Shown: piece after piece, positions 1-7,772 of the stretch
Numbering within the stretch: position 1 is the first letter of the stretch
Layout of the letters: each line of letters begins with the position of its first letter
Assembly: GCA_050949055.1 (NCBI GenBank)
Contig: JBMNFA010000001.1
Span: forward strand, 806,001 to 870,000
Length of the DNA: 64,000 nt
Direction: 5' to 3'
Source of the DNA: JAEZJZ01 sp050949055
Lineage (GTDB): Bacteria; Bacillota; UBA994; UBA5500
Position numbers and translations under genes: made by a program
Notes under the pieces: model-generated
What the model was told of the DNA's origin: nothing
Database searches by the model: none
Seen by the model: the letters and a program-made list of their open reading frames with translations, nothing else

Positions 1-255
1 CAGGGCTGCCCGCAGGGCCTTCAACCCCTCAGCCTGTCCGATGATGTCTTCAAACCTGGCCGGGCGGGTCTTCTCCGATAATGGCTCGGTGAGTGATATT
101 TCACGTAGCCGTCGCAGCTTCTCCAACTCCTTGCGCGATTCCCGTTCCACCGCCACCCGGTTGCCCTGTTGAGTCTTGAGCAGATTCCAGAAATACAGTC
201 CGATGACGATAGCGAAGAACACCTGTATGATTGTAATAGCGCCTGAAAGACCCAT
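1..255 (-). CDS. lonB: ATP-dependent protease LonB, N-terminal part (gene continues beyond the left edge)
   Basis: Reading the minus strand from an ATG at 255 gives 85 open codons that run off the window edge. The product starts with a hydrophobic segment (about residues 5-25), then a basic, charged stretch and the EPLSEK(T)RP...F.DIIGQ..G..ALRAAL pattern that opens the AAA module of LonB. In this family the membrane anchor places the protease at the cytoplasmic face, and in Bacillus it acts in the forespore. Position directly after clpX matches the Bacillus order tig-clpX-lonB. The upstream ribosome site is weak (GGTGGGG). A terminator-like hairpin at 464-490 separates it from clpX, so it probably has its own promoter in 256-463, though I see no convincing one. 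Identification rests on the N-terminus only. Confidence 0.9.
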   Translation of the reverse strand, partial: MGLSGAITIIQVFFAIVIGLYFWNLLKTQQGNRVAVERESRKELEKLRRLREISLTEPLSEKTRPARFEDIIGQAEGLKALRAAL

Positions 256-423
256 TGCCCCACCGTCCTTACTTGTCACAGTCATCCACTAGTATTGACG
301 AAGGGGACGGCAGCTATCCTACATTTTCCTGCATAATGCTCGAGGTTTTCTGCATCACCTTCAGCGTCGGTCTAGATCTCGCTGCGCTGGTAATGACACA
401 TACCACCTCCCTCTTACTCCCCA

Positions 424-503
424 GTCGCTACGCGACAGCACCTCCAGAGGGGTCCGAGGGGATCAAAGAAGGGCTGTCGCATGACAGCCCCCTCTTAGGT
501 CTC
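424..503. repeat. Dispersed GTCGC/GACAGCCCC palindromic repeat, copy 1
   Basis: This clpX-lonB spacer carries AGTCGCTACGCGACAGC followed by a CCTC..GAGGGG stretch and GGGCTGTCGCATGACAGCCC. Closely related blocks recur at 12667-12805, 28651-28740 and 51293-51403. It looks like a degenerate intergenic repeat family whose palindromes can double as terminators. No protein is credible here. Confidence 0.65.
464..490 (-). terminator. Terminator behind clpX
   Basis: GGGCTGTC (471-478) pairs with GACAGCCC (483-490). On the minus strand the stem is followed by TTCTTTG, a plausible rho-independent terminator 14 bases after the clpX stop codon. Confidence 0.65.
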
Positions 504-1760
504 TTAAGCAGTGTCCTGTTTCTTCTTGCGCTGACCGGTGATCAGCAGCGGTGGTTCCTGGTTCAGGATTGACTCCCGAGTAACCACGCATTTCTTGATA
601 TCCGTACGGGAAGGGATGTCATACATCACTTCCAGCATAGTCTTTTCCATAATCGCCCTGAGGCCCCGAGCGCCGGTGTTTCTCTTGATCGCTTCCACGG
701 CAATCTCATGCAGAGCATCATCCTTGAACTCCAACTGCACCCCATCCATTTCGAAGATGCGCTGATACTGCTTGGTAAGCGCGTTCTTCGGTTCGGTGAG
801 CACCCGAATCAAGGCGTCGGCGTCCAGATTGTCCAGGGTTGCGATCACCGGGATGCGACCCACAAACTCTGGGATCAAGCCAAACTTAAGCAGATCACCC
901 GGTAGAATATGACGCAGGATCTCGCCCACATTCTGATCCTGTCTCCCCTTCACGTCGGCACCAAAACCCATCACCTTGTGACCGATGCGGTTTTGGATGA
1001 TCTTATCTACGCCATCGAAGGCACCACCACAGATGAACAGAATGTTGGTGGTGTCAATCTGGATAAACTCCTGATGGGGGTGCTTTCTGCCTCCTTGCGG
1101 TGGCACACTGGCCACAGTGCCCTCCAGGATCTTCAGCAGAGCCTGTTGCACACCCTCCCCAGAAACGTCACGGGTGATGGACGGATTCTCTGACTTGCGA
1201 GCAATCTTATCCACCTCGTCAATATAGACGATGCCTTTTTCAGCCCGCTCCACATCATAGTCGGCGGCCTGAATCAGCTTCAAGAGAATATTCTCCACGT
1301 CTTCGCCCACATAGCCTGCCTCTGTGAGCGAAGTGGCGTCAGCGATGGCGAAAGGAACGTTCAGCACACGTGCCAGATTCTGCGCCAGGTAGGTCTTTCC
1401 CACTCCAGTCGGTCCGACCAGCAGAATGTTGCTCTTCTGCAACTCCACCTCGTCACCGCGTGACGAGCCGCTGTAAATGCGCTTGTAGTGGTTGTAAACC
1501 GCAACAGAGAGAATCTTCTTAGCGGATTCTTGTCCCACAACCCATTGATCCAGGAACTCTTTGATCTCTCGGGGCTTGGGAATCTCTTTCAGATCCATCT
1601 CCGCTTCCTGATGCGTCTCTTCCTCGACTATCTCCATGCATAGCTCAATGCATTCGTCGCAGATATAAACGCCGGGGCCAGCCACCAATTTTTTCACCTG
1701 ATCTTGAGACTTGCCGCAGAACGAGCACTTGACGACATTCTTATCGTCGAACTTAAGCAT
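504..1760 (-). CDS. clpX: ClpX, ATPase/unfoldase subunit of the ClpXP protease
   Basis: 418 residues, the usual length. The N-terminal zinc-binding domain has cysteines at 12, 15, 34 and 37 (CxxC...CxxC). The AAA+ module follows with Walker A GPTGVGKT, Walker B YIDEVDK, and the C-terminal small domain ending in a basic tail. ClpX recognises tagged or exposed substrates, unfolds them with ATP and feeds them into ClpP in the cytoplasm. It lies 20 bases downstream of clpP on the same strand, so the two are almost certainly co-transcribed behind tig. The ATG has GGAAAGTAGGTG upstream. No anomalies seen. Confidence 0.98.
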   Translation of the reverse strand: MLKFDDKNVVKCSFCGKSQDQVKKLVAGPGVYICDECIELCMEIVEEETHQEAEMDLKEIPKPREIKEFLDQWVVGQESAKKILSVAVYNHYKRIYSGSSRGDEVELQKSNILLVGPTGVGKTYLAQNLARVLNVPFAIADATSLTEAGYVGEDVENILLKLIQAADYDVERAEKGIVYIDEVDKIARKSENPSITRDVSGEGVQQALLKILEGTVASVPPQGGRKHPHQEFIQIDTTNILFICGGAFDGVDKIIQNRIGHKVMGFGADVKGRQDQNVGEILRHILPGDLLKFGLIPEFVGRIPVIATLDNLDADALIRVLTEPKNALTKQYQRIFEMDGVQLEFKDDALHEIAVEAIKRNTGARGLRAIMEKTMLEVMYDIPSRTDIKKCVVTRESILNQEPPLLITGQRKKKQDTA

Positions 1761-1780
1761 GTTTCACCTACTTTCCGGAC

Positions 1781-2365
1781 CTACTTATGACGGACCAATA
1801 CCTCATCAATGAGACCGTACTGCAAAGCGGCTTCGGCATCCATCCAGAAATCGCGGTCAACGTCGCGGGCAATCTTTTCCAAAGGTTGCCCGGTGTGCTC
1901 CACATAGATGTGGTTCAACCGATCCCTCAGACGCAGGATCTCCTTAGCCTGAATTTCGATATCCCTGGCTTGCCCCTGAGCACCGCCGATAGGTTGATGG
2001 ATCATCACGCGGGCATTGGGCAATGCCAAGCGCTTTTTCTTGGCGCCTGCAGCCAACAGGACGGAGGCCATGCTGGCCGCCATGCCTACGCAGATCGTGC
2101 GCACGTCTGGCTTGACGTATTGCATTGTGTCGTAGATGGCCATTCCTGCGTCAATGGAGCCGCCAGGACTGTTGATGTAGATGCTGATGTCTTTTTCTGG
2201 GTCCTCGCCCTCCAAATGCAGCAACTGGGCAACCACCAAATTGGCCACGTGATCATCGATCGGGGTACCCAACATGATGATGCGCTCTTTCAACAGGCGG
2301 GAATAGATGTCGTAGCTGCGCTCCCCGCGACTGGTTTGTTCAATGACGATTGGGATTAAGCTCAT
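1781..2365 (-). CDS. clpP: ClpP, proteolytic subunit of ATP-dependent Clp protease
   Basis: 194 residues from the ATG at 2365, chosen over an in-frame TTG three bases upstream because GGGAGG lies 8 bases before the ATG. The serine-protease triad is visible: Ser98 in GMAASMAS, His123 in MIHQP and Asp172 in VDRDFWM. ClpP forms the double-heptamer degradation chamber that pairs with ClpX (next gene) or other Clp ATPases. It lies between tig and clpX on one strand, an arrangement shared with many bacteria. A hairpin at 2394-2422 lies in the tig-clpP spacer. Confidence 0.98.
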   Translation of the reverse strand: MSLIPIVIEQTSRGERSYDIYSRLLKERIIMLGTPIDDHVANLVVAQLLHLEGEDPEKDISIYINSPGGSIDAGMAIYDTMQYVKPDVRTICVGMAASMASVLLAAGAKKKRLALPNARVMIHQPIGGAQGQARDIEIQAKEILRLRDRLNHIYVEHTGQPLEKIARDVDRDFWMDAEAALQYGLIDEVLVRHK

Positions 2366-2393
2366 CAAGACAACCTCCCAGCTTTAGATTTGG

Positions 2394-2422
2394 GCAGGCC
2401 AAGCTGTTTCAACTTGGCCTGC
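2394..2422. terminator. Perfect hairpin in the tig-clpP spacer
   Basis: GCAGGCCAAG (2394-2403) pairs perfectly with CTTGGCCTGC (2413-2422). No U-run follows on the minus strand, so an mRNA processing or stability element between tig and clpP is more likely than a strong terminator. Confidence 0.5.
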
Positions 2423-2452
2423 TTTGGTGTTACTATTCTACTCTAAATAGAG

Positions 2453-3799
2453 TTACTCGCCAACTTCTTCGCTGGCCTCCTCAGTCGGCACCTCTGTCGG
2501 CTCCGCCGGTGCCACTGGCTTGGCGGACGCCACCAACTGTTCGATGGTCTTCTCTGTGGCGATGCTTTCACGCAGAGCCTCCAACTGGCCGCGGGACTCC
2601 AACGAGCTCCGAATCTCTGCCGCATCCTGCTGATACAGCTCCGCCATCTCCTGCAGCTTATGCTCCAAATCCTCATCGGAAACCGTGACTTCCAGGGTTT
2701 CAGTGAGCTTCTTCAATACCAGTCTAGTCTTCACCCGGTCCTTGGCGGTATCCTGATAGTCTGCACGAATGGCGTCAACTCTGCCACTAATATATTCTCG
2801 AGCGAACTCTGGCGGGAATCCTTGCCGGGTGAGATTGTAATTCAGTTCCTCAATCATCTCGTCGACCTCACGGTTGACCATCACCTGGGGAATGTCCACG
2901 CTGGCATTTGCCACCACGGCCTCGATCACGTTGTTTTCGAAGGCGTTTTTCTCGCGTAGAGCCGCAGCTTTCTCTAGTTTATTCTGCGTATCCAGGCGTA
3001 ATTCCTCCACCGTTTCGTGCTCACTGACTTCTGCAGCGAAGTCGTCGTCCAAATCGGGGACTTCCTTGCGCTTGATCTCCTTAATGGTCACCTGGAAGGT
3101 GGCAGGCTTGCCCGCCAACGATTCTTCGTGGTACTGCTCGGGGAACGTGACTTCGATCTCCGCTGATTGTCCGCGAGTCATTCCGATCAACTGCTGCTCG
3201 AAGCCAGGAATAAAGGTGTTTGAACCGATCTGCAGCGAGTAATCGTTGGCTTGTCCTCCAGCGAAGGCCTCACCATCGACAAAGCCTTGATAGTCAAGAG
3301 TAACGAAATCCTGATCTGCCACAGTCTCATCGGCAGCATCGATTAACCGGGAATGCTGCTCCCGCAGCCTCTGCAGCTGCTGCTCTACGTCGTCGGCGGT
3401 GACTGGGAATGAAGGCTGCTCGACTTCCAGTCCCAGATACTGGCCTAGTTCCGCCTCCGGCGGTGTTTGGATGATGAACTGAAACACAGCAGGTTTCCCT
3501 TGCTCGAAGGCGATCACGTCAGCCTCGGGACGGTCAATGGATTCCAGCTTGTTTTCTTGCAGTGCTGCTTCAAACGCCTGCGGTAGCAGGATGTCGATCG
3601 CGTCCTCATACAGAGCTTCCACGCCATAACGCTGTTCAAAGATCACCCGGGGTACTTTACCTTTGCGGAAACCTGGTACGCTGACCTGCTTCACTACCTT
3701 CTTAAAAGACTGCTGCAGGGCATCGGCCACCTGTGCCTCTTCCACTTCCACCTGCACCTGCATCTTGTTGTCGTCCAGTTTTTTCAATTCAAACTTCAT
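2453..3799 (-). CDS. tig: Trigger factor, ribosome-associated chaperone and prolyl isomerase
   Basis: 448 residues, normal for trigger factor. The N-terminal ribosome-docking domain contains the signature GFRKGKVP (about residues 44-51), followed by an FKBP-type prolyl isomerase domain around 160-245 and the long helical C-terminal chaperone arms. It binds ribosomal protein L23 near the exit tunnel and shields nascent chains. The start has a strong AGGAGGAGG site. First gene of the tig-clpP-clpX set. The leader is unusual: a predicted promoter at 3908-3935, a terminator-like hairpin at 3825-3850 and a 29-codon upstream ORF whose stop overlaps the tig ATG. Confidence 0.97.
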   Translation of the reverse strand: MKFELKKLDDNKMQVQVEVEEAQVADALQQSFKKVVKQVSVPGFRKGKVPRVIFEQRYGVEALYEDAIDILLPQAFEAALQENKLESIDRPEADVIAFEQGKPAVFQFIIQTPPEAELGQYLGLEVEQPSFPVTADDVEQQLQRLREQHSRLIDAADETVADQDFVTLDYQGFVDGEAFAGGQANDYSLQIGSNTFIPGFEQQLIGMTRGQSAEIEVTFPEQYHEESLAGKPATFQVTIKEIKRKEVPDLDDDFAAEVSEHETVEELRLDTQNKLEKAAALREKNAFENNVIEAVVANASVDIPQVMVNREVDEMIEELNYNLTRQGFPPEFAREYISGRVDAIRADYQDTAKDRVKTRLVLKKLTETLEVTVSDEDLEHKLQEMAELYQQDAAEIRSSLESRGQLEALRESIATEKTIEQLVASAKPVAPAEPTEVPTEEASEEVGE

Positions 3800-3885
3800 C
3801 GTTTGCCTTCCTCCTCCTGACTAAACAAAAAGCCCGAGCAAGAGCTTGGGTCGGTGGCGCAGTGCCCAAACGACGGGATCCACAT
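3796..3885 (-). other. Possible 29-codon leader ORF overlapping the tig start
   Basis: An ATG at 3885, preceded four bases upstream by GAGGGG, opens a 29-codon frame that ends in TGA overlapping the tig ATG (ATGA). It runs through the hairpin at 3825-3850 and the tig ribosome site. That geometry would allow translational coupling or attenuation. I do not recognise the peptide and have no proof it is translated. Confidence 0.3.
3825..3850 (-). terminator. Terminator-like hairpin in the tig leader
   Basis: On the minus strand ACCCAAGC and GCTCGGGC form an imperfect stem (one A:C mismatch) followed by TTTTTGTTT, 25 bases before the tig ATG. It may end read-through from the tRNA genes or attenuate tig. 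Confidence 0.55.
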
Positions 3886-3907
3886 GACGCCCCTCAATAA
3901 CCAATAC

Positions 3908-3935
3908 ATTATACCATAGAACATATGGGGCACAA
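3908..3935 (-). promoter_or_regulatory. Predicted sigma-A promoter for tig
   Basis: Minus-strand TTGTGC, 16-base spacer, TATAAT. Placed about 110 bases before the tig start. Confidence 0.55.
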
Positions 3936-3988
3936 GGGCACCCCGACAAACCAAGCCCAATCACTGAGAGCACAAAGGTGTAAAGTAT

Positions 3989-4012
3989 GCACCAGGCAGC
4001 TGGTGCTGTTTT
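3989..4012 (+). terminator. Hairpin with U-run on the plus strand
   Basis: GCACCAG/CTGGTGC stem with a 4-base loop followed by TGTTTTTA. No plus-strand gene precedes it, so its role is unclear. The rest of 3850-4055 shows no believable gene; an 89-codon minus-strand frame here starts inside the tRNA-Gly terminator and was rejected. Confidence 0.35.
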
Positions 4013-4055
4013 TACATTGTTCACCGCGGCCGCGGCAACTAAACCAAAAAGTAGC

Positions 4056-4084
4056 AAAAAAGCCTGCCAACTTGGCAAGCTTTT
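4056..4084 (-). terminator. Terminator behind tRNA-Gly
   Basis: Minus-strand stem-loop AAGCTTGCCAA/TTGGCAGGCTT followed by a run of T, 11 bases after the tRNA-Gly CCA end. Confidence 0.75.
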
Positions 4085-4094
4085 CTTCATAGGT

Positions 4095-4169
4095 TGGAGC
4101 GGAAGACGAGATTCGAACTCGCGACCCTCGCCTTGGCAAGGCGATGCTCTACCGCTGAGCTACTTCCGC
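4095..4169 (-). tRNA. tRNA-Gly (anticodon GCC)
   Basis: 75 bases. A complete cloverleaf can be drawn: acceptor GCGGAAG/CTTCCGC, D-arm AGCTCAGCGGTAGAGC, anticodon loop TTGCCAA, T-arm GTTCGAATC and an encoded 3' CCA. It has its own promoter (4182-4210) and terminator (4056-4084). Confidence 0.97.
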
Positions 4170-4181
4170 TTGACAGAGAAT

Positions 4182-4210
4182 ATTTTAAGACAAGCCGAAC
4201 CCGTTGTCAA
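4182..4210 (-). promoter_or_regulatory. Promoter of tRNA-Gly
   Basis: Minus-strand consensus TTGACA, 17-base spacer, TAAAAT, 12 bases before the mature tRNA 5' end. Confidence 0.8.
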
Positions 4211-4254
4211 GCAGGATGCTAATGCTGCGTCAGGACGCTGATAGGCTCCACAAG

Positions 4255-4279
4255 AAAAAACGGTTCCATGTGGAACCGT
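4255..4279 (-). terminator. Terminator behind the His-Arg tRNA pair
   Basis: Minus-strand ACGGTTCCA/TGGAACCGT stem with a 2-base loop followed by TTTTTT. Confidence 0.85.
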
Positions 4280-4290
4280 AGAAGGCAAAG

Positions 4291-4367
4291 TGGCGCGCCC
4301 GGCAGGATTCGAACCTGCGACCACCGGATTCGTAGTCCGTTACTCTATCCAGCTGAGCTACGGGCGC
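4291..4367 (-). tRNA. tRNA-Arg (anticodon ACG)
   Basis: 77 bases with acceptor GCGCCCG, anticodon loop CTACGAA, T-loop GTTCGAATC and encoded CCA. The A34 would be edited to inosine to read CGU/CGC/CGA. Co-transcribed with tRNA-His, 4 bases apart. Confidence 0.97.
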
Positions 4368-4371
4368 AATA

Positions 4372-4448
4372 TGGGGTGGATGATGGGACTCGAACCCACG
4401 GCCCCCAGAGCCACAATCTGGTGCTCTAACCAACTGAGCTACATCCAC
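4372..4448 (-). tRNA. tRNA-His (anticodon GTG)
   Basis: 77 bases with acceptor GTGGATG, anticodon loop TTGTGGC, T-arm GTTCGAGTC and encoded CCA. First of the His-Arg pair. Confidence 0.97.
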
Positions 4449-4467
4449 CATCAATCAGACAAAAGCT

Positions 4468-4496
4468 ATTCTAGCACAATGACCAAACGACCACAA
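4468..4496 (-). promoter_or_regulatory. Promoter of the tRNA-His/tRNA-Arg pair
   Basis: Minus-strand TTGTGG, 17-base spacer, TAGAAT, 19 bases before tRNA-His. Confidence 0.7.
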
Positions 4497-4664
4497 GGGC
4501 AAGATCTGGGCAGAAATGCGCAGAGGTGCTGCCATAGGCGGCAGTGTCTCAGCCCATTGAGCTCTAACGATAATTTTACCACGGGGGTGATAAGCAAACA
4601 AGAGGTAGACAGGGCTGGACAAAACGCAAAAATGAGGCAGGTTAGCGGAACTAATGAACAATGT

Positions 4665-4689
4665 AAAAAGCCCCGCATACCTGCGGGGC
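4665..4689 (-). terminator. Terminator behind tRNA-Arg(TCT)
   Basis: Minus-strand GCCCCGCA/TGCGGGGC stem followed by TTTTTAC. The interval 4497-4664 shows nothing else. Confidence 0.85.
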
Positions 4690-4702
4690 ATGGTTTCTCG
4701 TA

Positions 4703-4779
<77 letters not shown>

Positions 4780-4799
4780 AGCGATAAATCGCAAATAAT

Positions 4800-4828
4800 A
4801 TTATACATCGCACCAGGTCATAACACAA
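4800..4828 (-). promoter_or_regulatory. Promoter of tRNA-Arg(TCT)
   Basis: Minus-strand TTGTGT, 17-base spacer, TATAAT, 20 bases before the tRNA. Confidence 0.75.
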
Positions 4829-4829
4829 G

Positions 4830-4926
4830 GGAAAACGGCCAATGCGCCTGTTGCGCGCACATCCTGGCATCCATCACCGATACTTCGTTAGGCTTTCGAG
4901 GAAAAAGAACCGACCCTGCTGTTTCG
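4830..4926 (-). repeat. Dispersed 3'-end repeat, copy A (behind rdgB)
   Basis: Read on the minus strand directly after the rdgB stop, CCTCGAAAGCC..ACGAAGTA and GATGG...CAGG align with the same blocks behind the M3B gene at 47228-47361. It is degenerate and has an internal deletion relative to that copy. See also 14083-14213. Confidence 0.5.
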
Positions 4927-5520
4927 CTAGAACTTTTCGCTTTTGATCAACTCCAGTAACCGGGCCATGGCTTTGCTGCGATGGCTAATGCGGTTTTTTG
5001 TCTGCAAGTCCATTTCGGCAAAGGTCTGCTGCAGCTCGTCAACCTGGAAGAGCGGGTCATAGCCGAAGCCGCGCTCTCCCCGTTCCTCCATGGCGACGGA
5101 ACCAAAACAGCGCCCGCAGACCAGCCTGGTGGCGCTATCCGGACGAGCCCAGGCTAACACCGAGGTGAAGTGAGCTTGGCGCTTGCGCTCGGGTACGCCC
5201 TCCATCAATTGCAGCAATTTGAGGTTATTCTGCTTGTCGTCAGCATCCTCGCCGGCAAAACGGGCGGAGTATACACCGGGAGCGCCACCTAGGTAATGTA
5301 CAACCAAACCAGAGTCGTCAGCAATAGTAGGCAAACCGGTAGCCCGGCATACCGTCTCTGCCTTCTTCCTGGCATTCTCGAAAAAGGTATCGCCGTCTTC
5401 CTCTATCGGCGGCAAATCAAATTGGTTCGTCGCCAACACCTGCCACCCCAACGGCTGCAACAACTGGGCGAATTCAGCGATCTTACCCCGGTTGCTACTA
5501 GCCAATACTATTTGTGGCAT
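4927..5520 (-). CDS. rdgB: XTP/dITP diphosphatase (RdgB/HAM1 family)
   Basis: 197 residues, standard length. The N-terminus ASSNRGKIAEF, the central motif ADDSGL and the C-terminal FGYDPLF and SHRSKA motifs are those of the Ham1/RdgB house-cleaning pyrophosphatases. These hydrolyse XTP, ITP and dITP to monophosphates and keep deaminated purines out of DNA. The start codon lies inside the end of rph (23-base overlap), so translation is probably coupled. The order gerM-rph-rdgB is the same as in Bacillus. No anomalies. Confidence 0.96.
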   Translation of the reverse strand: MPQIVLASSNRGKIAEFAQLLQPLGWQVLATNQFDLPPIEEDGDTFFENARKKAETVCRATGLPTIADDSGLVVHYLGGAPGVYSARFAGEDADDKQNNLKLLQLMEGVPERKRQAHFTSVLAWARPDSATRLVCGRCFGSVAMEERGERGFGYDPLFQVDELQQTFAEMDLQTKNRISHRSKAMARLLELIKSEKF

Positions 5521-6268
5521 TTGCCTTTACCCCCACCAGATCAGCTACCGCCCCCAACGCTTGCCGCTGTAAGGCGACCAACTGAGACACACCGTGGCTG
5601 GCCAAATCCAACAGCTGAGTCAACTGCTGTCGGCTGAAGGTGGCTTCTTCGCCGGTGCCCTGCACCTCCACCAGATCTCCGCTGCCGGTCATCACCACGT
5701 TCATGTCCACATCGATGTTGGAGTCCTCTATGTAGTTCAAATCAAGCAAGGGCACACCATTTCTCAGACCGACACTGGTTGCAGCCAAGAAGTCTTTGAT
5801 CGGCAGATAAGGGATACTCTCCTTCTGCACCAGGGTATGTAAGGCGTCACAGAGGGCGACAAAGGCTCCGGTAATGCTGGCGGTGCGGGTTCCCCCATCC
5901 GCCTGAATCACATCGCAGTCCAGCCAAACCGTCCTCTCCCCCAGCGCTGCCAGATCAACTACCGAACGCATAGCCCGCCCGATCAACCGCTGGATCTCGT
6001 AAGTGCGCCCCCCAATTCTGCCTCGAGCCGACTCCCTCTGGTTGCGAACGGCAGTTGCCCGGGGGATCATAGCATATTCGGCGGTGACCCAGCCGGTATT
6101 GGCGTTGCGCAAGAAAGGCGGCACTTTCTCTTCGATGGTGGCGGTGCAAATCACCCGGGTGTCCCCGACGGCAATCAATACGGAGCCTTCAGCATGCTTG
6201 ATGAAGTTCCTGGTGATCTCGACGGGACGAAGCTGGCCTGGTTGACGACCATCAACTCTGCTCGTCAT
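5498..6268 (-). CDS. rph: Ribonuclease PH
   Basis: 256 residues with the RNase PH fold: N-terminal MTSRVDGRQPGQLRPV, the RGIGGRTYEIQRLIGRAMR region that contacts phosphate and tRNA, and the GDLVEVQGTGEEATFSR motif near the C-terminus. It trims nucleotides from tRNA 3' ends by phosphorolysis. The ATG is preceded by AGGAGG. It sits downstream of gerM (239 bases away, with a hairpin between) and overlaps rdgB. No anomalies. Confidence 0.97.
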   Translation of the reverse strand: MTSRVDGRQPGQLRPVEITRNFIKHAEGSVLIAVGDTRVICTATIEEKVPPFLRNANTGWVTAEYAMIPRATAVRNQRESARGRIGGRTYEIQRLIGRAMRSVVDLAALGERTVWLDCDVIQADGGTRTASITGAFVALCDALHTLVQKESIPYLPIKDFLAATSVGLRNGVPLLDLNYIEDSNIDVDMNVVMTGSGDLVEVQGTGEEATFSRQQLTQLLDLASHGVSQLVALQRQALGAVADLVGVKANATNSIG

Positions 6269-6410
6269 TTGATTACCTCCTCCTGCTTGTCCTTAGTGAA
6301 GCGTCAAATCTGGAACCGATTCCCCTGGGGTCCCCATGGCCTAAACGGTTGACTGAAACTTGACGCCCGACGATGGTTCCTAATGCTTATATGGTACTAG
6401 TTTCACCAAA

Positions 6411-6449
6411 ACAGGTGGCAATAAGCCTGTATGGCCTACTGCCACCTGT
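6411..6449 (-). terminator. Terminator behind gerM
   Basis: ACAGGTGGCA (6411-6420) and TGCCACCTGT (6440-6449) form a perfect 10-bp stem followed on the minus strand by TTTTGG. The rest of 6269-6507 shows no gene. Confidence 0.65.
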
Positions 6450-6507
6450 AGTTTAGTGTATCACACCAATTACCCGCTCACCCACGCTGAATGTCAACTG
6501 GACGGCA

Positions 6508-7569
6508 CTAAATGAGAAAAGGATTGACCAGCAAAGGCCTGCTCACCGGCTGACTCAAGTCTGTTCCTTCCGGCAGGTTAGGAACCTGACCGTTGATGGT
6601 AATTTTCACATTGTCCACCCCAGGTATTTCAGTTAGCGTAAGCAGCAGCGAACCAATCATCGCTTGTTCTGCTGTTCTGCCTCCCCCGTACCCAGTCAAA
6701 CCGTCCGAAAAGTCCACCACGAGAGTACTGCCGTTTAGTTGCACACTGCGCAATTCAGCTCCTTGGGGCAAGTCGGCCGACAGGCCGCTACCAGGCAAGG
6801 GGCCGCTGAGCAACTCCAACACGGCTGCCGTCATCTGGTCGCTGTTCACCGGAATCATGCGAGTCACTGGTACGAAGTAGACCAGCCCACCTCCAGGCCC
6901 GGCTGCTGAGAAATACAGCTTCACCTTACTGCTGGCATTGATATCGACTACAGCGTTGGAGACCTCCAGATTCAAATCGCGATTCTGACGGCTGAGCACG
7001 GTCGGCAATGCTTGGCCGCTGGGTAGTTTGGACAGAGGACGTCCGGCCACCCGCAACTCCACCTCGTCCACAGTAGAAAACTCCGTCAGTGTATAGACTA
7101 TGGCGTCGATGGCCAAGCGCTCGTGGGTAGCATCAGAAAACTGCAGAAATTCCTCACACAGATCCAAAATGGCTAGACCGTCCCTGATGGTCATGCCCAA
7201 GATTTCTGTACCGGGCGGCAGCGGCAATCTAAACTCGGTTCCAGCCAAGGCGCTGGCGTTTTGCGGGTTGTCCACCAGGCGAGACAGCACCGCTTTGGCG
7301 ATGCCTTCGGCGTTGTCAACGCCCAGCACATACGGCACCAGGAATCGCTGTTGGTAATCCATCAGGTACACAGTGCGTAGGCTCTGGTTAGCTCCGGAAG
7401 TAGGGATCACAGTGGGCATGAAGGTCCCCGACCGCGACCCCGCAGGCTGGTTGATGCCTCCGGTGTCGTCCGGATCCTCCCTGGTATTGAAAGGCCAGAC
7501 CAGGGAACAGGCTGAACTTAATAGCAGCAACATACACAGCAATATCACTAGTGCCAGCTTTCTATACAA
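6508..7569 (-). CDS. gerM: GerM-type lipoprotein with two GerMN domains
   Basis: 353 residues from a TTG start at 7569, chosen because AAGGAGG lies 8 bases upstream and a lipoprotein signal follows at once (basic MYRK, hydrophobic core, lipobox LSSAC). A longer frame exists but would bury the signal peptide. Two GerMN (germane) domains follow, about residues 60-190 and 210-340, both ending in conserved D.V.....G patterns. In Bacillus, GerM is a sporulation and germination lipoprotein. Placement between a MarR-type gene and rph-rdgB mirrors ysmB-gerM-rph-ysnA of Bacillus subtilis. Confidence 0.88.
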   Translation of the reverse strand: MYRKLALVILLCMLLLLSSACSLVWPFNTREDPDDTGGINQPAGSRSGTFMPTVIPTSGANQSLRTVYLMDYQQRFLVPYVLGVDNAEGIAKAVLSRLVDNPQNASALAGTEFRLPLPPGTEILGMTIRDGLAILDLCEEFLQFSDATHERLAIDAIVYTLTEFSTVDEVELRVAGRPLSKLPSGQALPTVLSRQNRDLNLEVSNAVVDINASSKVKLYFSAAGPGGGLVYFVPVTRMIPVNSDQMTAAVLELLSGPLPGSGLSADLPQGAELRSVQLNGSTLVVDFSDGLTGYGGGRTAEQAMIGSLLLTLTEIPGVDNVKITINGQVPNLPEGTDLSQPVSRPLLVNPFLI

Positions 7570-7717
7570 CGGACCAACCTCCTTGCTTGTCTTGGCCTGA
7601 AGCGACATCACCCAGGCAGTACAAGATATGCTCGTACTCTTTGACTCATGCAAGGTAGGCCAACTCAACCTAAGTAACCGACAGAAATGCAAGCCAGTAT
7701 GGTCGCGGTAACGCCAA

Positions 7718-7746
7718 GAGGCGGCAGGTTGTTGACCTACCGCCTC
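7718..7746 (-). terminator. Hairpin behind the MarR gene
   Basis: GAGGCGG...CCGCCTC stem with AGGT/ACCT continuation; only a weak T stretch (TTGG) follows on the minus strand. Confidence 0.5.
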
Positions 7747-7772
7747 AAGAGTCTCTCTGGTTTGGCCGCACT

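Noticed and set aside
3821..4090. 89-codon hydrophobic minus-strand frame
   Set aside because: It starts inside the tRNA-Gly terminator, crosses the tig promoter and has no ribosome site.
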